Shown: positions 32,459-44,143, counted from the stretch's first letter. The stretch: DNA of 64,000 nt from Bombyx mori (GCF_030269925.1 NC_085121.1:4419501-4483500); one strand, 5' to 3'. Numbers and translations: made by a program. Notes: generated from the sequence alone by a model not told the origin.

Positions 32459-33559
32459 AGTCCAAAAAGATAATTAAATTGTAAACACTTATTCCTGGAA
32501 TCGAATCTAATGAAAATGAATTCGAACAATAAAATCTAAAAGGAGAATTCATGAATTTAATTAAAATCACGGTTGCTCGCTGCCAGCGAAATCTGTTACA
32601 AGTCCTGAGGTGAGAATATTACATTAGACTTTTTTTTTAAAAAGATCTCATTCGAATAATTTTATTAATCTTGATCTCACAGCCTCTTTGTTTTGAGTCA
32701 CATTTAGGTAAAATGTGTGCTACTTACACACAGAACCAATCAGAATACCACACCCAAAATTTGCTCTTTTCAAAATAGATGTCCTATCTATTGCTATACA
32801 AAAATTTACTATGTTAATAAAATGAGCATGACTGGAACTAGAGCAGGTCACAGAGCACATTGCTGACCACTGATCACATAATGATTGAAATCCAGCTTTT
32901 GTAATTTGAACCATTCCTAAAAGAAAAATTAATCTCCCCAAAACCTGCCACCGTCCTCCTTTTTCTGTCTCAAATCAATAGACGAAGAAAAAGAATAAAG
33001 TAGTCTCAATGGAATGGCATTGCTTATTTTTACGAACGTCTGAGACAGTCTGTTTGTCGCATAAGAAAAAAGTGCTAATAAAATTACAACCCTGAGATGA
33101 TACACTGAAATTACTTTTGAATCTAATTAGCAACTAAATAGATATTTCAGAACTAGAGATTTTAAAATGCTACGTTTCCAGCTTACAAATCTCTAAGTTG
33201 AAATTCTGTGCAGAATTTATTTAAGTCACTTTACTTGGGGCTCTTTGTTAATTAACTAAAATAATTTCACATTTTCCAATTGTAAATAGCGGTATTCGCC
33301 AGATGTTAAGAAATTATAAGTCTTGGTAATTTGTGGATGTATAAATTTATTCATGCGACCATTAAGAAGTTCGGTTCAAGTCGATGTTAGCTGAATCATA
33401 AATGTCTTTCACAAGTCTAGTGCGGAAAACGTATATGTTTTAAATTTTTCTAACAATTCTATGTGCATAATGGGAAATTTCCCGAGTGCTCTTGGTTAGA
33501 GGCTGGTCTTAACAATATAATTAAAACTTTGACTTTTAAATCTTATTTTTTTCTTTTTT
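32459..33559. other. No recognised feature
   Basis: AT-rich. A 73-codon minus frame at 32720-32941 contains several Cys residues but no known motif. Confidence 0.35.
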
Positions 33560-33810
33560 TCGCAGGGACTTTGCATTTCTCTCCATGGTTTGTTCATAAT
33601 TATGTTTCATATTCTGAAGAATTATTTAAGATGACTTTGTCATCTCTTTTTATATTCGCATCATCCACCACCGAAGAAGATTTCATCCATACTATCTTAA
33701 CAATTGCGTTTGCCAAAAGTGAATTTCTAGATATCTTTTTACCGTGCACTCTGGAATGAACTCTCCATGATGCTTCCTGAGCATTATAGCTTCTTTTGTA
33801 GGTGGATAGT
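33560..33810 (+). pseudogene. Decayed LINE ORF 3' end
   Basis: A plus frame reads EELFKMTLSSLF, then EEDFIHTILT. The nucleotide sequence CCACCACCGAAGAAGATTTCATCCATAC aligns with the segment of the 61-kb LINE encoding RHRSRVHPYY. Much older than the 21-kb copy. Confidence 0.65.
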
Positions 33811-33945
33811 AGGCAAGATGGCCTGGAAGCCTTTAAACTTCTTAGAACGGATGACAGAGGAATGACAGTTTTATCAAACGAGATTTTGATAATATTCTTG
33901 TGGACTTAGAGAGCATCTCAGCTATACGCCTGGCTGATCATCTTT

Positions 33946-34090
33946 ATTGCCCTTGTAGGCAGACGCGCATACGGCCCACCTAATGGTGACTGGCTACCGT
34001 CGCCCATGGACCCCAGCAATGCCAGGGTCAGAGCTTGATGCCAGCACTGCCACTGCCTAACGTTGGCCAAGCCGCTGCCTACCGTTGCGT
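33946..34090 (-). repeat. LINE 3' tail copy, opposite orientation
   Basis: Minus-strand tail (ATTGCCCTTGTAGGCAGACG through GCCGCTGCCTACCG) with an extra segment of about 40 bp (GATGCCAGCACTGCCACTGCC) that looks like a local partial duplication. Confidence 0.8.
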
Positions 34091-34099
34091 TTGGGATCT

Positions 34100-34152
34100 G
34101 CGTTTGATACCAATTGGGCCGTACGCTTGTCCCCCCATATTAGCAAAGAAAA
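34100..34152 (+). repeat. Bm1 3' end fragment
   Basis: GGGCCGTACGCTTGTCCCCCCATATTAGCAAAG followed by A resembles the Bm1 end. Short and diverged. Confidence 0.45.
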
Positions 34153-34513
34153 AAACACGTCTAAGCAATAGCTACATTACATCAACAGAGTTCGTAATTA
34201 AATAACAAATGGAAATTACCTCTATAATTGAGAATTCAATGCCAGTGGGTATTCGTTGTGAACGCAATTACCTACATTATTTTATCTATGTCTCTTAATA
34301 AGATCTATTTACGTAAATTGAGTGCTTACTGAAGCGTGGCGCACGACAAAGTGTTAGCGTACATTACGAGTATTCTAGAGATAGTAGTATAAGTGGTAAG
34401 TATTTTTATTCAATTCTCGACTTTAAGATAAGTTTGCCTTGTAATATTAAAGTGAAGATTTTCTAGGTGCTCCTTCAAATATTTTAAACTTCATGCTTCA
34501 TACATTATATGTG
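34153..34513. other. No recognised feature
   Basis: Spacer. Nothing recognised. Confidence 0.35.
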
Positions 34514-34625
34514 GTGGCTAAGTGAAGTTATGAAGTCTTCGTAGCCTGTGGGACTGAGGGACTGATAACCACTTAGCATCAGGTGGTCGATGAACTCGTC
34601 GACCCATCTTAGCAATAAAGAAATA
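34514..34625 (+). repeat. Diverged Bm1 remnant
   Basis: Contains GAAGTCTTCGTAGCCTGTGG (head-like) fused to AACCACTTAGCATCAGGTGG and CGTCGACCCATCTTAGCAATA (3' end). Either a large internal deletion or template jumping. Confidence 0.6.
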
Positions 34626-35192
34626 GAAAGTGAATAAAATTTTTCAGTGGAATTTAAATCTGGTCCTGATTCTGTAAGCCAAAGATCTCTTAATCAAAGT
34701 TCGAGTAGACGAGTCTGAGCATCAACCATCACTTCCTCAGTATCCTAACTAACTTCATCTCTACTCTTTCTCTAGTTCTCTCCACCTAAGGCTCAAATGC
34801 CTTTTTCTAATAAATCTGAAACTTTTATTTAGATTGACGGTACTAAATTTAATAAACATTGTGAAAATATATTTTTTAATCTTACTCTTCTTGTTCTACT
34901 GAAACACGTTATTTGTTTAAGGCTTACCCAGATTCAACTGGGTAATAAAAACATTAAAAGGGTCACTTTATCTTAATACTTTAATCTCATAAAAGATTAA
35001 TTTAAAAGACGCAGGCGCTCTGTAACATTCCCCAACCGCTTTCATATATGTTTTCATTACGATTAATTAATTAAATTACGTCACCGTTGAGGTACGTTTA
35101 TTAGTTCTGGCGCTCTTTAGTTATCGGTAATCTTATCGCATCAAAAAGCACGTAAAAATATAAATAGCCTATAATAATATGAAAAAGTATTA
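34626..35192. other. No recognised feature
   Basis: AT-rich spacer. Nothing recognised. Confidence 0.35.
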
Positions 35193-35617
35193 CCTATACT
35201 AATATTATAAAGTTGAAGAGTTTGTTTGTTTGAACGCGCTAATCTCAGGAACTAGTGGTCCGATTTGAAAAATTCTTTCAGTATTAGATAGCCCATTTAT
35301 TGAGGAAGGCTATAAGCTATATAACATCATGCAAAAACCAATACAAGCGGAGTACTAATAAAGAATGTTTCAAAATCGGGGTTTTTTTTCCTTTTGAGAG
35401 CTTCTGCTGCGTGCGCTGCGGAAACGGTTAAAGTTACGCTAAAATAATGTATGACAGAATTGTTCCCCTTTAAAAGATATAAAAAAAACCGCGACCGCAT
35501 ATGCCTGTATGTTAAGGTTGGCTCACTATAAGATTTTTTATGTTCACCACATTTGTTCTAAAATAAAGCATTATTTGTGAACTATTCCACGCGGACGAAG
35601 TCGCGGGCAAAAGCTAA
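35193..35617 (+). mobile_element. Helitron-like element (GAAGAGTTTGTTTG family)
   Basis: Starts CCTATACTAATATTATAAAG (CC for TC) and ends GCGGGCAAAAGCTAA|T; CTAA fits the CTRR consensus. It aligns along its length with 43717-44143 (425 and 427 bp). Confidence 0.7.
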
Positions 35618-35839
35618 TTAAATATACAAGTGGAATGTGTATTCAATGAGTAATCGACACCATAGTATTAAGAATAAAGCTATGTTTCATTCCACTAGCA
35701 ACTTTCTATCGTATTGAGTGTCATCTTATATGTATTTATTCACATCTTTACTGGCACGGATACCTCAACCAAGGTGATGTTTATCGAATCAGGTCTGGTA
35801 CCTGATTACAGGCAGAACGTATGAAAGCAGTCAAAAAAC

Positions 35840-36210
35840 TAAGAAATAAAATCGCATATTTCTGTTTAATGTATGTTTTGAAAATCACTAAAGCCACTAT
35901 TGGTTTGGCTATGTCAGTCAAACCATATTGGCTTGGTTTGACTGACATAACCAAAGTGATTGCTCGGAAAAAGTGGAAGTGGGCCGGCCACATAAGCCGT
36001 CGCGATGACAATCGGTGGGACACAAAAGTACTGGAGTGGAGACCTCGTACTGGACGTCGTAACGTCAGCAGACAGCCAACGAGGTGGACCGATGACCTGG
36101 TCAAAGTGGTTGGTAGAGACTGGATGAGAAAGGCAAGAGGCCGAAGAGAATGGGGTGTATTTGAAAAGACCTACACTCAGCATTGGGTGGACACGGGTTG
36201 AAGAAGAGAG
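35840..36210 (+). pseudogene. RTE-type LINE C-terminal fragment
   Basis: Plus frame with KKWKWAGHISRRDDNRWDTK, then VLEWRPRTGRRNV and RWTDDLVKVVGRDWMR, and ending QHWVDTG and stop. Typical lepidopteran RTE end. Coding similarity starts only after the hairpin at 35904-35955; sequence before it reads KATIGLAMSVKPYWLGLTD and is not normal RTE sequence. Confidence 0.8.
35904..35955. repeat. Strong imperfect palindrome (22-bp arms, 8-nt loop)
   Basis: TATGTCAGTCAAACCA (35910-35925), loop TATTGGCT, TGGTTTGACTGACATA (35934-35949) is a perfect 16-bp stem. It extends five more pairs after one mismatch. Confidence 0.9.
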
Positions 36211-37624
36211 AAAGCCACTATTATTATAATATTTTACTTGAAAGCTACTTTTTAGATTAAGTGTACATCTCCTTCGCCCACTAGTTTAAGCCAATACACG
36301 TCGTAGAAAAATCACAACGTAATTGTAATAAACGAGGGATTACGTTATTTATTTTGGCGCGCTAACACCGGCTGTTGTTGCAAGGGAAAATGGCGATAGG
36401 CACTTTCGAACGATAGGAACTGTTTCTACGTGCCGCAATCAAAGAGAATTCTCGTTTTTTTTCCCCCTAAAAATTACGAATGCTACCTGGCATTTCGGAC
36501 GTAGTGATAAAATGGAAGTTTTGTCGTTGTTTAATTATGTCGCAAACTCTTTTTTTTTTAAACTTTAAGGCACTTGGCTAAAGGCAATTCGTGCGTGATG
36601 CCAAAAATAAAATAAAACCAGCCCTACCTATCAAACAAGCAACAAGTACAAAATTAATTATTAAAATTCGATTCAAGCTTACTCAACCACAGAAATGTTA
36701 TTGTTTACACTGTAATAATAATAATTTGAATAAACAAACGAATAACAAAAACTCCGATACGTAGCAGTTAATTAATTAAGTCTGCGATGGACTTTGATCC
36801 TCGCAAGAGAACGCTTATTGCTTCGCAGGGTTAATTGTTTAATTACCATCTGTAAGCAAACGTTTTCGAACTGATACCTTTTCGGGTCGTGATATTCGAA
36901 GTCGAAAAAGATAAATTGCTTTAGTTTATGCTAATTTTTAATTTACTCAACATTGATTAAAACACGGGAGATACATCGACGTGCAACGAACTTAATGGAG
37001 GTATCTTGGTAGTTTTTTTCCCGCTTTTCTACGACGCTTATAAAAACTCAGGTCTAACCAATAATAGCTAGACCTGTGTTTTACTTATGTAACGTAATCG
37101 TTAAACATATTATACTTTAAGTAATTTCAAGACGTCCCAATTCACTGGCAAATTTGCGAAACTATTAAGGACCTATAAAGATAACACCATAATTTTATTT
37201 ACCAGAAAAAAACCGTTTAAATTGTTAGTTGCTATTAAAACTTTTTCTTTGTTTTAACCAATGTACATAATTCTATGTCTTCCCAAATAGTTTATGACCC
37301 AATCGAATAAATATATCGAATAAAATCAAGTTAACAAGGTGCCAAACCATAACTTCCGTAGAAGCATATTTATCTATTTGCTCGTTCAATTATCTAAGAT
37401 TTTTACAACAATTCGTGTTTAAAACGTGATAATACAATCGACAATTAAGCTAGGTATTCGACTTGGATTGTAAGTATATATGAGCACATTTTACGGTACA
37501 TCCCTTTACGTAAAAATGCTTTGCATGGTATTGAGTCCGGTGGTACAAATGCAGCGACATGCGATGATGCCGGCCGCCTCTCGCTACTGTTGAAACTACT
37601 CCCACTATTTTCTACCTTAAATAC
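36211..37624. other. No recognised feature
   Basis: 1.4 kb of AT-rich DNA with no recognised repeat or frame. Confidence 0.4.
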
Positions 37625-37885
37625 CGTTAACAGGTTAGATCCTCGATGGGTGGATAACACAGTCCTTCTTATTTCTGCTACGAAGCAACCTGAAGGATAT
37701 GTAATAGAGACTGCGACCTAAAGTACAATTATCAGTTGAAAAAAAATCGGTTGAATTCGCGTTCTACCCTCAAAGCAGCCGGGCAGTTGTTCTGCTCTTC
37801 AAACCAGAGCTCATGACTGTTTTATGGGTGAAGTATTTAGGATATTGATACTCCGTACGGGCTTATAAGACGCCCATCAAGAATT
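37625..37885. repeat. Two ancient Bm1-like traces
   Basis: 37625-37720 (plus; CTTATTTCTGCTACGAAGCAA) and 37785-37885 (minus; CTCTTCAAACCAGAGCTCATG, then CGTACGGGCTTATAAGACG) look like decayed Bm1 fragments in opposite orientation. Confidence 0.4.
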
Positions 37886-37992
37886 CAATGTCTCAACTTG
37901 GTAAACGGAATGCTGTTTGTGTGTCTGCATTCTGAGAATGTTAGCTTTAAAATCAAATACCTATATAGAGCACCAACAATAAGCAAATTCAA

Positions 37993-38229
37993 TTTTTTTT
38001 ATTGCTTAGTTGGGTGGACGAGCTCACAGACAACCTGGTCTTAAGTGGTTACTGGAACCCATAGACATCTACAACGTAAATGCGCCACCTACCTTGAGAT
38101 ATAAGTTCTAAGGTCTCAGCTACAACGGCTGCCCCACCCTTAAACCGAAACGCATTACTGCTTCACGGCAGAAATAGGCAGGGCGGTGGTACCTACCCAT
38201 GCGGACTCGCAAGATGTCCTACCACCAGT
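37993..38229 (-). repeat. Bm1 SINE, 5'-truncated
   Basis: Minus-strand copy from the T run to CCTACCACCAGTA. A short repeat of ACAAGAGGTCCTAC follows at its 5' end. Confidence 0.9.
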
Positions 38230-38717
38230 ACACAAGAGGTCCTACACTATTTAATGCTTCCTTTCTGTTCATGTGGAATATTTTATTCTTTCTATGGTAC
38301 ATGTACGTAAAAATACATATAAATTCATCACATTACGGTCCACATACCATTGCATTTTACTCGTACAATAACACATAAAGCTGAGAATCGTCAGAAATCA
38401 TCTTACTCGGATCCCTAAAAGCTATTTTTTCCAAGTTGTTCCGTCGAATATGATTCGATTTCTTTTTTTTTTGTGAGCTAAATGTGAAAACACATTTTCC
38501 TGATGTATTCGGTCGATAAATCATATCAAGATGCTTTGCTAACAAATTTGATACGGCATTCAAAACGAGACCCAAGGTCAATCGTTATAGCAGCTTCCGC
38601 GATAATCTCACCATAAGCATACGAAATAAATAATAATGCTTTTATTACAATTTTTATATTTTCGTATTCAATATTCCGGTGTGTGTGTGTTTTATTGTTC
38701 TTTAATGTGTACCTATA
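38230..38717. other. No recognised feature
   Basis: AT-rich, with a short (GT) run near 38682. Nothing else recognised. Confidence 0.4.
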
Positions 38718-39200
38718 ACCATCATCATCTCAGCCTGTCTGCTGTCCACTGCTGAACATAGGCCTCTCCAACTGATGTCCAATGCGGCCGGTCCGTTGCC
38801 ACCTGCATCCAACGTGACCCAGCAATTTAAACCAGGTCGTCGATCCATCTGGTAGGTGGCCGTCCCACACTGCGTTTGCCAGTACGTGGTCTCCACTCAA
38901 GGATCCTTCTGCCCCATCGGCCGTCCGATCTTCGCGCTATGTGGCCTGCTTACTGCCACTTCAGCTTGCTAATCCAACGGGTTATATCAGCAACTTTGGT
39001 TCTTCTACGGATCTCCTCATTTCTGATTCGATCTTGTAGAGAAATACCAAGCATAGCCCGTCATAGCGCGACACTAAGCTTCTTAAAAAGATCCCTTGTG
39101 AAGCACCACGTCTCGAAACCGTAAGTTATCACTGGCAACACACATTGGTTGTACACCTTTGTCTTTAGGCACTGAGGGATTTTGGACGAGATACCTATAA
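38718..39200 (-). pseudogene. RTE-type LINE C-terminal fragment, frameshifted
   Basis: Near relative of 22670-23050 but longer. Further upstream on the minus strand is KVYNQCVLPVITYGFETW, the YNxCVLPxxxYGxETW block at the end of RTE reverse transcriptase domains, then the RNEEIRRRTKVADI region. Frameshifts separate the pieces. Confidence 0.85.
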
Positions 39201-39745
39201 TAATCTTAATTAATACATTCTTTACGGACACTGATGAAACCATAGAGTGTTCGCAACGTCGAAAATAGATGTTAATAAAATTTAATAATTGAACGAATTT
39301 AATGATAATAAAAATACGCGAGATTAAACCATAAAAGTAGTTTTAATTACTTCTGGAACACGCGAAAGCCGAAGACAAAATACTCTTTAGTCTTTCCTAG
39401 AAGTAATTTCATTTTGTGTAACTTTAATTTTATAGTAGTTAAATTGTTTTTCATTATGTAAATAAATGTGAAGAAAACAACAATATTACAATGCGGGTGT
39501 ATTACAAAAATGTCATAACAATTTGTTTGACACATATTATAGTGTCGAACCGGGTATTTTCATCTAGACTCGAAGAAATAATAGCTTTCCTCTTAAATTG
39601 CTCAGATCAAAAACAATAATAATTGTTCGTGTTCACTATCGTAGTTTTAACGATTCTTAAATACATGTAATTAAAAACCATGAAAGAAACACGAAATGAA
39701 GCCGTAAACGCTATTTATTAATCATGTTACACAATCTTGTGAACT
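39201..39745. other. No recognised feature
   Basis: AT-rich spacer. Nothing recognised. Confidence 0.4.
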
Positions 39746-40074
39746 ATCGTTCTAATTATGAAAAACATTATTTCATAGATTATAAACTTTACTTTTTTAC
39801 TGGTTGTAGGACAAGCTAATACCTAGTCAGGTCATAAGTATTGTCACACAGTAAAAACTTTTCTTTTAGAATGCTGGCCACAAAAAAGTTTATTGAATTC
39901 GAATTTCGAATTGTTCATGAAAATAAAAATGTATACTTTTAGAATTTTACTCATTTTTAAATATGGAGTGGACGCTTAAAGAAGACCGTGTTGCAGTTAT
40001 TGCGTTGCATCGTTGCGGTTACGCGCCAATTCAAATTTTTAACATACTGAAAAATTTTAATATAACCAAAATAT
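39746..40074. repeat. Direct repeat copy 1 (329 bp)
   Basis: Identical by eye to 41209-41537 (offset 1463 bp). It consists of 76 bp of DNA outside the mariner terminus plus the first 253 bp of the element. Confidence 0.95.
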
Positions 40075-41208
40075 TCGTTTATCGTACCATCAAACGATAC
40101 AATGAAGACTCTAGTGTAGATGGCAGGTCAAGAAGTGGTCGCCCTCGGTCTGTTAGGACTCCAGCAGTGATAAAAGCTGTGTAGGCGCGAATTCAAAGAA
40201 ATCCCAAACGTAAGCAGAAACTGTTGGCCCTTCAGATGGGGTTTTTTTTTTTTTTTTTTATTGCTTAGATTGGTGGACGAGCTCACAGCCCACTTGGTGT
40301 TAAGTGGTTACTGGAGCCCATAGACATCTAGAACGTAAATGCGCCACCCATCTTGAGATATAAGTTCTAAGGTCTCAGTATAGTTACAACGGCTACCCCA
40401 CCCTTCAAACCGAAACGCATTACTGCTTCACGGCAGAAATAGGCAGGGCGGTGGTACCTACCCGTGCGGACTCACAAGAGGTCCTACCACCAGTGCAAGA
40501 AGGGGTTAAGAAGAACCACGGTGAAAAAGGTGTTAAATGAAGACTTAGGGCTTCGGGCATATCGAAGAAAAATAGGACATCGTTTGAATGCTCGTCTAAT
40601 GGACCTGAGACTGAAGAGATGCCGCGCTTTGTTGAAGCGGTACGCGGGAAAAAAATATCGGGAAATTATTTTTTCGGATGAAAAAATTTTTACCGTAGAA
40701 GAGAGCTACAACAAACAAAATGATAAGGTGTACGCACACAGTAGTGAAGAAGCGAGCAACCGTATTCCGCGTGTCCAACGAGGTCATTTTCCATCCTCGC
40801 TCATGGTTTGGTTGGGAGTTTCTTATTGGGGCTTAACAGAGGTACATTTTTGTGAGAAAGGTGTAAAAACGAATGCAGTTGTGTATCAAAATACAGTCCT
40901 GACGAACCTTGTGGAACCTGTTTCTCATACCATGTTCAATAACAGGCACTGGGTATTCCAATAAGATTCGGCGCCAGCTCATAGAGCGAAGAGCACACAA
41001 GACTGACTGGCGGCGCGTGAAATCGACTTCATCCGGCACGAAGACTGGCCCTCCTCCAGTCCAGATTTGAATCCGTTAGATTACAAGATATGGCAACACT
41101 TGGAGGAAAAGGCGTGCTCAAAGCCTCATCCCAATTTGGAGTCACTCAAGACATCCTTGATTAAGGCAGCCGCCGATATTGACATGGGCCACGTTCGTGC
41201 TGCGATAG
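39963..41208 (+). pseudogene. Tc1/mariner transposase, disrupted
   Basis: Starts ATG at 39963 with an N-terminal DNA-binding region (VAVIALHRCGYAPIQIFNIL, then RSRSGRPRSVRTP, an AT-hook-like linker). After the SINE the frame resumes with RRTTVKKVLNEDLGLRAYRR. The catalytic aspartates appear in FSDEKIF, in DSAPAH and in SSPDLNPLDY. I count 32 residues between the last two, so I do not assign a subfamily. Disruptions are a TAG near 40183, the Bm1 at 40242-40494, and stops at about 40962 (just before DSAPAH) and 41004. The frame is then cut at the duplication junction near 41208, and the normal C-terminus (DDWPRRLKACIQNHRGHFE) is found only in the second unit. A dead gene. Confidence 0.85.
40242..40494 (-). 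repeat. Bm1 SINE inserted in mariner transposase
   Basis: Minus-strand, 5'-truncated Bm1 with an 18-nt T run at 40242-40259. Flanks CAGATGGGG (left) and CAAGAAGGGG (right) look like an imperfect target duplication. The Bm1 is well conserved, so it landed after the mariner was fixed here. Confidence 0.92.
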
Positions 41209-41537
41209 ATCGTTCTAATTATGAAAAACATTATTTCATAGATTATAAACTTTACTTTTTTACTGGTTGTAGGACAAGCTAATACCTAGTCAGGTCATAA
41301 GTATTGTCACACAGTAAAAACTTTTCTTTTAGAATGCTGGCCACAAAAAAGTTTATTGAATTCGAATTTCGAATTGTTCATGAAAATAAAAATGTATACT
41401 TTTAGAATTTTACTCATTTTTAAATATGGAGTGGACGCTTAAAGAAGACCGTGTTGCAGTTATTGCGTTGCATCGTTGCGGTTACGCGCCAATTCAAATT
41501 TTTAACATACTGAAAAATTTTAATATAACCAAAATAT
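41209..41537. repeat. Direct repeat copy 2 (329 bp)
   Basis: Second copy of 39746-40074. It starts right after GCGATAG of the first-unit transposase 3' end and restarts in the DNA outside the left terminus. A single A is the only microhomology I see at the junction. Confidence 0.95.
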
Positions 41538-41660
41538 CCATCACATCCTTGATTAAGGCAGCCGCCGATATTGGACATGGGCCACGTTCGTGCTGCGATA
41601 GACGACTGGCCGCGCAGATTGAAGGCCTGTATTCAAAATCACAGAGGTCATTTTGAATAA
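41426..41660 (+). pseudogene. Internally deleted mariner transposase unit
   Basis: Repeats the first 37 codons of the transposase, then jumps across a filler (CCATC, 41538-41542) to the 3' part. ACATCCTTGATTAAGG to GCGATAG at 41543-41602 duplicates 41151-41208, with one extra G. The natural C-terminal codons and a TAA at 41658-41660 follow. The catalytic core is absent. Confidence 0.85.
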
Positions 41661-41785
41661 ACTTTAGTGTCATAAGAATCTATGTTTTGTTAAGTTCATT
41701 TTGGTATATGAATGGTTAGATAATGAATAAACTTGTTTCAATTATTTTATATTAAACATGTGACAGAATTTATGACCTGACTAGG

Positions 41786-42654
41786 TATATAAACAAATTT
41801 AATTATGAATGCTATTTTAAAGAAAAATAATTAAGGAAACTCTGTAAAGGCCATCAATTATGCGATGTTAAAAAAAAAAATATATTACTTACTACCATTA
41901 ACTTATCTGCATTGAAAGTTTTACACAAATGATATTGCTTTAAAGTACCGACTTTAATTTGCCCCCCGGCATTCATACTCTACGTTTTGACTCTTCGAGT
42001 TGAAATCGTTAAACTATTCCTGACAATAAGACTATTACTTCTGCAAACTCAGAACAGCTTTATAGAAATCAGCACAGACATTTGCTTCGGGTCCTAATAG
42101 TTATTTGTGCAACAAGAGAGCAAAGTTTTTATTTTGTTTCAAGTGCTGATTTTAAGTCCCGAGCAAGCGAAGGATCCTATGATTCAAACTTAGAACTCTA
42201 AGCGTAGTGAGTGACTCAACAGCACGAGATGCAAAAAACTTTGCTCTCGTGTAGCACACATAATTTTTCACCTCAGCAGTGAGAACACATATTACTTAGA
42301 AATGAACAGAAATAAATTTAAATTACGTAATTTCTTTATTATAAATATCTTTAAATTTTAGCTTATGCGTTTCCGAACGTGTTTTCTTTGAGGTCGAATT
42401 CCAAAATCGAATTTCGAAGGGGTTTGTTTTTTCACTCGCTTTTTTATATGCATGTGAAAGAGACAGCACAGTAAAATTCGAATGTTTCTATGGCTGAACA
42501 ATGTCAATTCGTAGCACTGAAGATTGAAAAATAAAACAGCTACTTTGACCCACGCTCGAATCAAAATCGCGTTTTGTTCACTGTTGTCTCGCAGCAAAAG
42601 TGGCATGTTTGAGCTGCTGAGGTGAAAATTAAATTTCGGTGATGGACGCAAGAT
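41786..42654. other. No recognised feature
   Basis: AT-rich spacer. A 110-codon minus frame (42358-42690) has no recognisable motif. Confidence 0.35.
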
Positions 42655-42866
42655 CACCTTGGCTGACGACTTAACCTGCCGATTCTGCATTAAGGAGGTG
42701 GAAACTATGCATCACACACTTTATAGGTGGGAAAGCTTAGCCAGAACAAGAATGGAAACCATTGGCAATAATCACCAGGAACATGTGTACAGACTGTTAT
42801 CTCCAAATTATATTTCAAGATTCATGAATGTCACAAAAGATCTGTCAAAGAAAACAAAAGTCTAAG
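42655..42866 (+). pseudogene. LINE C-terminal zinc-knuckle-like fragment
   Basis: Plus frame reads DDLTCRFCIKEVETMHHTLY, then LARTRMETIGNN and SPNYISRFMNVTK. The CRFC...ET..H.L...L...R...G pattern is the end of several arthropod non-LTR retrotransposon ORF2 proteins, after the RNase H-like part. Too short for clade assignment. Confidence 0.6.
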
Positions 42867-42911
42867 CGTTCAGGTTCTAAAAATCAAGATAAAATAAAGA
42901 AAGGATCATAC

Positions 42912-43115
42912 AGGTGGTAAAAAAGGTAGTGGTAAGGAGCTCGCACAGGTAGGCACCGCCGCCATAGGTATTTCTTTGGCAAAGCAGCTATGTGTCGAAA
43001 CTCAGTCAATACACTTATGTTAAATCTTAAGGTGTTTGGCGATATTCACGTTGTGAAGACTATGGAGTCCATTCACTTAACACCATGTAGTCCATCAGTT
43101 TGATTACATCTCAAA
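42912..43115 (+). repeat. Diverged Bm1 SINE
   Basis: AGGTGGTAAAAAAGGTAGTGG, GGTAGGCACCGCCGCC, GGCAAAGCAGCTATG and CACTTAACACCATGTAGTCCA follow the Bm1 order. The tail is lost. Confidence 0.65.
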
Positions 43116-43716
43116 AATCTCTCTTAGAAAGAAAATCTCTCTCAGAAGATATATCAAAGAAACAAATAATCGTTTTAAATTAAAGCAAGTATATCTTTCT
43201 CAACAAATTTATAATAATTATTGAGCTGTCGAAACAATCTACCGAATTTGCCGAGCTGTTTATAAATGATGTTGATCGAATCTTATTACTTAAGCCATTC
43301 ATCAGGGATTTGTTTTAAATAAGGAATTCGATTTTCTACATGCAAAATAACAAAAGCCTACAAGTTTGTTAGTCAGTAACTTGGTTTGCCAAATTTGTTC
43401 CAATGAATCTAATTGGCCTTTGTTGTACCTTTGTTAGCGCCTTTCACCGTGTACCTAATATGGGCTATATTATAAAGGAATTGATTGAAACTCAAACCGT
43501 ATATGCTCCGAGCGACTCAGATTGGAAAAAGGGGATATCAAAGGGTAAATACGTTTTATGAAATCAAATTATTCTGCAATATTATGTAAAAACTCACTTA
43601 AGTTGTTTTATTTAAAACAATACTTCTTAACAGTCCAACGGTACTAATGCCAAAGATTATATTAATCTCTCATGATTAACATAATATACATATGTACAAC
43701 AACGTGTTTCTGAATA
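43116..43716. other. No recognised feature
   Basis: AT-rich spacer. Nothing recognised. Confidence 0.4.
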
Positions 43717-44143
43717 TCTATACTAATATTATAAAGCTGAAGAGTTTATTTTTTTGAACGCGCTAATCTCCGGAACTACTGGTTCGATTTGAAAACATTC
43801 TTTCAGTGTTAGATAGCCTATTTATCGAAGAAGGGTATAAGTTATATAACATCACGCTAAGACCAATACAAGCGGAGCACCAATAAATAATGTTTCAAAT
43901 CAGGGTTTTTTCCGTTTTGAGAGCTTCCGCTGCGTGCGCTGCAGAAACGGTTAAAGTTTCACTAAAATAATGTAACACAGAATTGTTCCCCTTTAAAAGA
44001 TCTAAAAAAAAATCCGTGATAGCATATGTCTGTATGTTAAGGTTGGCTCACTAAAACGTTTTTTATGCTAACCCAATTTGTTCTAAAATAAAGCATTATT
44101 TGTGAACTTATTCCACGCAGGCGAAGTCGCGGGCAAAACCTAG
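43717..44143 (+). mobile_element. Helitron-like element (GAAGAGTTTGTTTG family)
   Basis: A|TCTATACTAATATTATAAAG at the left and GGGCAAAACCTAG|T at the right. 427 bp. Aligned partner at 35193-35617. No open frame. Confidence 0.75.

Larger units (their letters stand above)
39822..41785 (+). mobile_element. Tc1/mariner element, partly tandem-duplicated
   Basis: Bounded by terminal inverted repeats CCTAGTCAGGTCATAA (39822-39837 and complement 41770-41785) with further imperfect matches (TGTCACA). TA dinucleotides flank both ends (39820-39821 and 41786-41787), the standard Tc1/mariner target duplication. A third terminus, the same as the left one, lies inside at 41285. The structure is a left unit with most of the transposase, then a second unit beginning again with flank and left terminus but missing most of the interior. 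A Bm1 SINE interrupts the first unit. Non-autonomous now. Confidence 0.85.
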
